DNA of 64,000 nt from Pagrus major (Eukaryota; Chordata; Actinopteri; Spariformes; Sparidae). Shown here in pieces: positions 59,815-64,000 of the stretch (position 1 is the stretch's first letter; each line of letters begins with the position of its first letter). Under the pieces are notes generated by a model that was given only the letters and a program-made list of their open reading frames with translations, was not told the DNA's origin and searched no databases. The position numbers were made by a program, and so were the translations under genes. The DNA lies in assembly GCF_040436345.1 (NCBI RefSeq), contig NC_133237.1, positions 28,093,200 to 28,157,199 on the forward strand, read 5' to 3'.

Positions 59815-59857
59815 CAGCATGTTTCTTACTGTAGACGTGTCGTCCCTGGAGGCGTGG

Positions 59858-59904
59858 TGGTGGTGGTGGTGGTGGTGGTGGTGGTGGCGGCGGCGGCGGC
59901 GGCG
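59858..59904. repeat. (GGT)n(GGC)n trinucleotide tract
   Basis: About nine to ten GGT units pass into about six GGC units. Confidence 0.96.
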
Positions 59905-61186
59905 GGCATGTCGGAGCAAACCGGCTCCGCCCACAGCTCCAGCAGCAGGTCCATGTTCTTGAAAAGACGTCGTTGTCACGTCAGACTGACTTTACGAAGA
60001 CGTGAGAGGATTTTAATAAACCGATGCACTTAATTAACCTTAATAAACTAATACAACGAGAGGATTATTAACCTGAAGTGTTTCTATCCAAGCTTCAGAT
60101 TAAATATTTGACGTGAGCCTTTAATGAACAAAAATGAGTCTTTTCCGAATGGACGCTGGTGCAGCCACAGCACACACTGCAGCCTCATTCAGACTGCTGT
60201 TTTTTGTAATGTTAGCATGAGCTGCTGGTCAGTGATATTAATAATCTGTCTGTGTCTCAGTATTTGTCACAGTGTCACTAATAATCACAGTCAGTCTGGG
60301 TGACATGGCCTTAAAATAAAATTGCGATATTTTTATTCAAGACCAAATACCTCGATATCGATATTGTGACCATATTGTAGGGATGACTATTAGTACTGAA
60401 ACTTAACTTAAAGACAAGTATTAGAACAAGTACAACAGTCTGGTCACTTGACTGTAATGAGCCTTTAAAACCAGAAGACAACACTTGTGACACATCATCA
60501 TGTAAAATCTAAATTAAATCCCTCCTTGTAGTTTAAAGTGTCTCCTTCTTCTGAATTTGATCAACTTAATGTCAAATTGGACCTTTCTGTGGAAATATTG
60601 CTAATTTGAACGATGCTAACATGCTAACACTATTATATAGGCCTATTTAAGAACCAATATGACAGAAACAGTTAAATCTATCAGGAGAGCAATGCACTGT
60701 AAAAGTTATTTCTCTTTATATATCGTTTTTTTAGTGTATATTTAATGTAAACAAACTTTATAGTCCGTATTTCATTTTAACGCCTCGCCTCCACGTGACT
60801 CCTCCGAGGCAAACATGAACACACAGATATGAAACGCATATTTATAAATTCTGTGCAACGTACACTTCTCAAAAATATCATAAATATATATATTATCTCC
60901 AATAAACATCAATAAAACCAGTCAGAAAGAAGAGAAAAAACACCATTCAGAACTCCCCTTAGAATCTTCATGTTTTTAAGTTTTCTTCAGAATCACAGTA
61001 ATGATTGTCAGTACATGAGTTCACTGCAAACAGGAAGTGCTACCAGCTGAATGAACATGCAGCTAACGGCTAACTCCCTCACTGAATATTAGCATTAATA
61101 GGCTACATATTTAATGAGGCTCACAGAAACATTTCTTATGAAACCAACATCGTTTTGATTTTTGAAACTAAGGATGCTAAAGATGT

Positions 61187-61233
<47 letters not shown>

Positions 61234-61319
61234 CACACACGCGGACTCACAATCTGTTGCTTACTCACCCAGTTTTATCTCCCTGTCACCAAAAACACAA
61301 AAATACACAAAAGTAAAGT

Positions 61320-61364
<45 letters not shown>

Positions 61365-61429
61365 ATCAGTGCTGTGTGATTTTGCTGAGTCATCATGGAT
61401 CCAGCAGAGAGCAGCTGGGCCACGAGCCA

Positions 61430-61475
<46 letters not shown>

Positions 61476-61590
61476 TGGAAAACATTATATAAGCGTTTCA
61501 GTTCGTCTCATCACTCGCTGGAGACAAACCGACATCACAGAGTCACATGACACCAGGACAGACCTGCAGCCGGTTACCATGGCACCCAAA

Positions 61591-61645
<55 letters not shown>
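61187..61645. repeat. Cluster of four (CA)n tracts
   Basis: CA tracts at about 61187-61240, 61319-61363, 61431-61472 and 61591-61645. The 167-residue ORF through them (61162-61665) is a Thr/His repeat artefact. Confidence 0.95.
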
Positions 61646-61648
<3 letters not shown>

Positions 61649-63103
61649 TCCAGCTGATGAGTTAATTACCAGCTGTGTTTTTTTTTTAAGTTGGAGGACT
61701 TCCTTCACCTGCAGCTAACCTGCGGGTCAGCGCCCCCTGGAGGCTGCAGCACAGCTCAGAACCCTTTTAAAGGAGTCGTTCACAGATTTATCAGTCAGTC
61801 CGGGGCGCCACTTCCAGCACATCGTGTAACTTAACTGGCATTAGTCAAGTCGGGGAAACAAAATCACACATCAAAGCTCATATCTGATTATTAGTTGTCG
61901 TATTTACACAGCTGACATGTTAAAGCTGCATTCACTCACACAAAGGTTCAGCATATCGTTTCTTTACAAACATTAATCCATCTTTAAATATTAATATGCA
62001 GCTGATGGAGATACAAAATAAACAAATAAATATACAAATAAACAATCAATAGTCTTAATTATCGTTTTATTAAAAGATCATTCTGCTGTTGTTCCATATT
62101 TTTCTAATTGTTAACTAATCTCATGTTCAGCCTCAAACCAACAACATGTTCGTAGAGAGGACGTGTGTCTGTAGCTACCTGCAGTCAGCATCGCTCTGGT
62201 TCCTCTGTGGGATTATTGAACTGGATTCTGGATTATTACAGAAAATAATCTGTGTGTCAAACACAAATGAGTAGATGAGTCTCCGTGTTCGCTGTGAGGA
62301 CGTTTCATGTCCCCGACAACCTCTGTAGTCTCATTCAGACACTTGTGAGCAACCGCTAACTGTTTTTAACGCACGGAAGAGATTTATAATTAAACTGTGG
62401 GACATTTAATGATGGATTAGCTAAATTAATTTCTGTAAAACCACAGAGATGATCAAACTGAACGTCCACTGGTCTCCTTAAAAAAAAACCTGCTTCTGAC
62501 AGAAACATTGGTGTCCTTAAAAACATCCACTGGTCTGAATTACACCTCCGTCTCCTCCCTTCCTGCTGTGAGAGTCAGCAAATAATCGTATAATGTGATC
62601 ATGATATGAAACTACTAAACTGTTCTGAACGTATCTGTGGTTTGCAGCAACGTTAGCTGCTCACATTTCATCCTGACTCGGCTGTTGGTGCTCCAGTGAT
62701 TATTTGTGTGTTCATGGTGATGAAGGACAGTGTGACTCATCGATATGTTTTAATGGAACAGAGGAGGAAGAAATATCAGGCTGTGGTACACAAGACTTGT
62801 CAGAGGATGCATTCACTGTCAGAACATGAAGTATAAAATATAAAGTGTGAGCAGAGTTCTGAGAGGAAGAGTCGGGAGGTGACGGAGACGAGGAGATTAA
62901 ATCTAGAGAAACTTAGCTGGAGTCTGGTGTGTAGTTAACGTCTCAGTGGACTGACGTTTCGTCCTCGTCCTGCTGACTGAGTGTTTCTCTCGACTCTGTG
63001 GGCGTCTGCAGACAAGAATATCCACACGCTTTATTAAACTGTGTCTCCCTGGTTGAATAATAAAGTATTAAGGCTGCAGCTGAATGATGAGGTGATGCTG
63101 GTG

Positions 63104-63141
63104 GAGGAGGAGGAGGACGAGGAGGAGGAGGAGGAGGAGGA
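63104..63141. repeat. (GAG)n tract
   Basis: About 12 GAG units with GAC interruptions. Confidence 0.94.
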
Positions 63142-63929
63142 GGGCAGTGCTGTGTTTTACCTCCATCTCTGCCCTCCTCAGAGATGGAGGTGGGCAGGCT
63201 GCAGGTTAAATACCGAGCTGTGAAAGAGTGGAGGAAGACGGAGGATAATCTGTTAATTCCTAATTAATCCTCACAAATCAAACCAGCAAACTAACATGGA
63301 CGCCCTCAAAACGGACTCCTGCTCTTATTACTTAATAACACAGCAGAACTTTAATTCAAGATGAATTCATCATTATGCAACACGAGACTGTAAAATTACA
63401 TTTCTGTCATAATACCCAAAGATACAAACACACACAATGCACACAGACTAATTAATAAATAATAATCAAGTCAGATAAATAAACTGTTCATGTGGAGATA
63501 ACTGGAGATAGTGTTATACATTTGGGCAGTTTAATGGATAAAGTATATTAAAATATAATCATATGTTTCATATTTGAGTTCCGTAACTGTAAACTGTTCA
63601 GATAATCTCTATTCTCAAAGATAATATTTTAACAATAAGGATGTTTGAGCTAACGTCGTGTTTTCTTCTGGTCTGATTCGGCTGTTTATGAGCTGTGGTT
63701 TCCCCAGTAAACACACCGACCTGTTTAGCCTCCTTCCCGCTCTGCTGCTCCTCTCGAGGTCACTCGTCCTCCAGAGTCGCTCTTTATGAAGGAGAGCAGA
63801 CAGGCCGGGTGTCCACAGGGCCCACGGACTTTATTTTGGTGGGGTGAACACGGCCGAAGCCTTCACAATAAGAGCATCAATTCAAAGAGTGTAAGGATGA
63901 TGTTTCCTGTTCAATCTGAATTTGACCGA

Positions 63930-63931
<2 letters not shown>

Positions 63932-63963
<32 letters not shown>

Positions 63964-63990
63964 ACGTGTGCGTGTGTGTGTGCGTGTGTT
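63932..63990. repeat. (GT)n microsatellite near the window end
   Basis: Interrupted GT repeat, with GCGTACGTGTGC in the middle, ending in GTGTTTCATCCTGCA at the window edge. Confidence 0.93.
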
Positions 63991-64000
63991 TCATCCTGCA

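Larger units (their letters stand above)
58345..64000 (+). other. stx1b: stx1b intron 4, 5' part
   Basis: No further stx1b exon was recognised up to the window end. The span holds the second copy of the inverted-arm element (58628-59155), many CA tracts, a GGT/GGC tract, a GAG tract and a terminal GT tract. Stretches 59910-61180 and 61650-63100 show nothing recognised apart from AT-rich DNA and CTAACATGCTAAC words near 60613. Confidence 0.7.

Noticed and set aside
58345..64000. Search for stx1b exon 5
   Set aside because: No stretch encoding the expected IEQSIEQEEG and RSSADLR region with an acceptor and donor was found; it is probably beyond the window.

Overview
This window reads as nuclear DNA of a bony fish, probably a percomorph teleost. 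The evidence is two intron-split vertebrate genes, very dense (CA)n/(GT)n microsatellites, many minisatellites, and several families of short non-autonomous transposons of the kind common in teleosts. No bacterial operon, viral genome, CRISPR array, tRNA or rRNA was seen. One 100-base run of N (16969-17068) marks an assembly gap.

Two genes can be supported, both on the + strand. (1) A complete perforin-1-like gene has seven coding exons between 11900 and 16909. It encodes about 540 residues: signal peptide, MACPF pore-forming domain, cysteine-rich EGF-like linker and C-terminal calcium-binding C2 domain. All splice phases agree and no frame break is seen. (2) The 5' part of syntaxin-1B (stx1b) is present: coding exon 1 at 21540-21569, exon 2 at 50892-50966, exon 3 at 53659-53758 and exon 4 at 58270-58344. 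These give residues 1-93 (N-peptide, helix Ha and the start of Hb). The remaining exons lie beyond the right edge. Intron 1 is about 29.3 kb.

Layout: 1-11.9 kb holds two GC/CpG-rich islands without a convincing ORF, four minisatellites and several transposon-like repeats. 11.9-16.9 kb is the perforin gene, its introns carrying dispersed repeats. 17-20.5 kb is AT-rich and repeat-filled. 20.56-22.6 kb is a long purine tract followed by the CpG-rich promoter/5'UTR of stx1b, with two CAG tracts. 21.6-64 kb is stx1b intron sequence and its downstream edge, rich in simple repeats, minisatellites and MITE-like elements.

The two genes have no known joint function: perforin acts in killer-lymphocyte granules and syntaxin-1B in synaptic vesicle fusion. 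No undescribed multi-gene system is evident. The points most worth checking concern how repeats meet gene structure: a TG-repeat as the 3' splice-site tract of stx1b exon 3, a 40-bp minisatellite running into the exon 2 acceptor, an array of decoy-like acceptors in intron 1, and MITE-like DNA at the edges of perforin introns that may be absent from mammals. All positions come from reading by eye. Exon borders are exact where splice sites were counted; borders of dispersed repeats are approximate.
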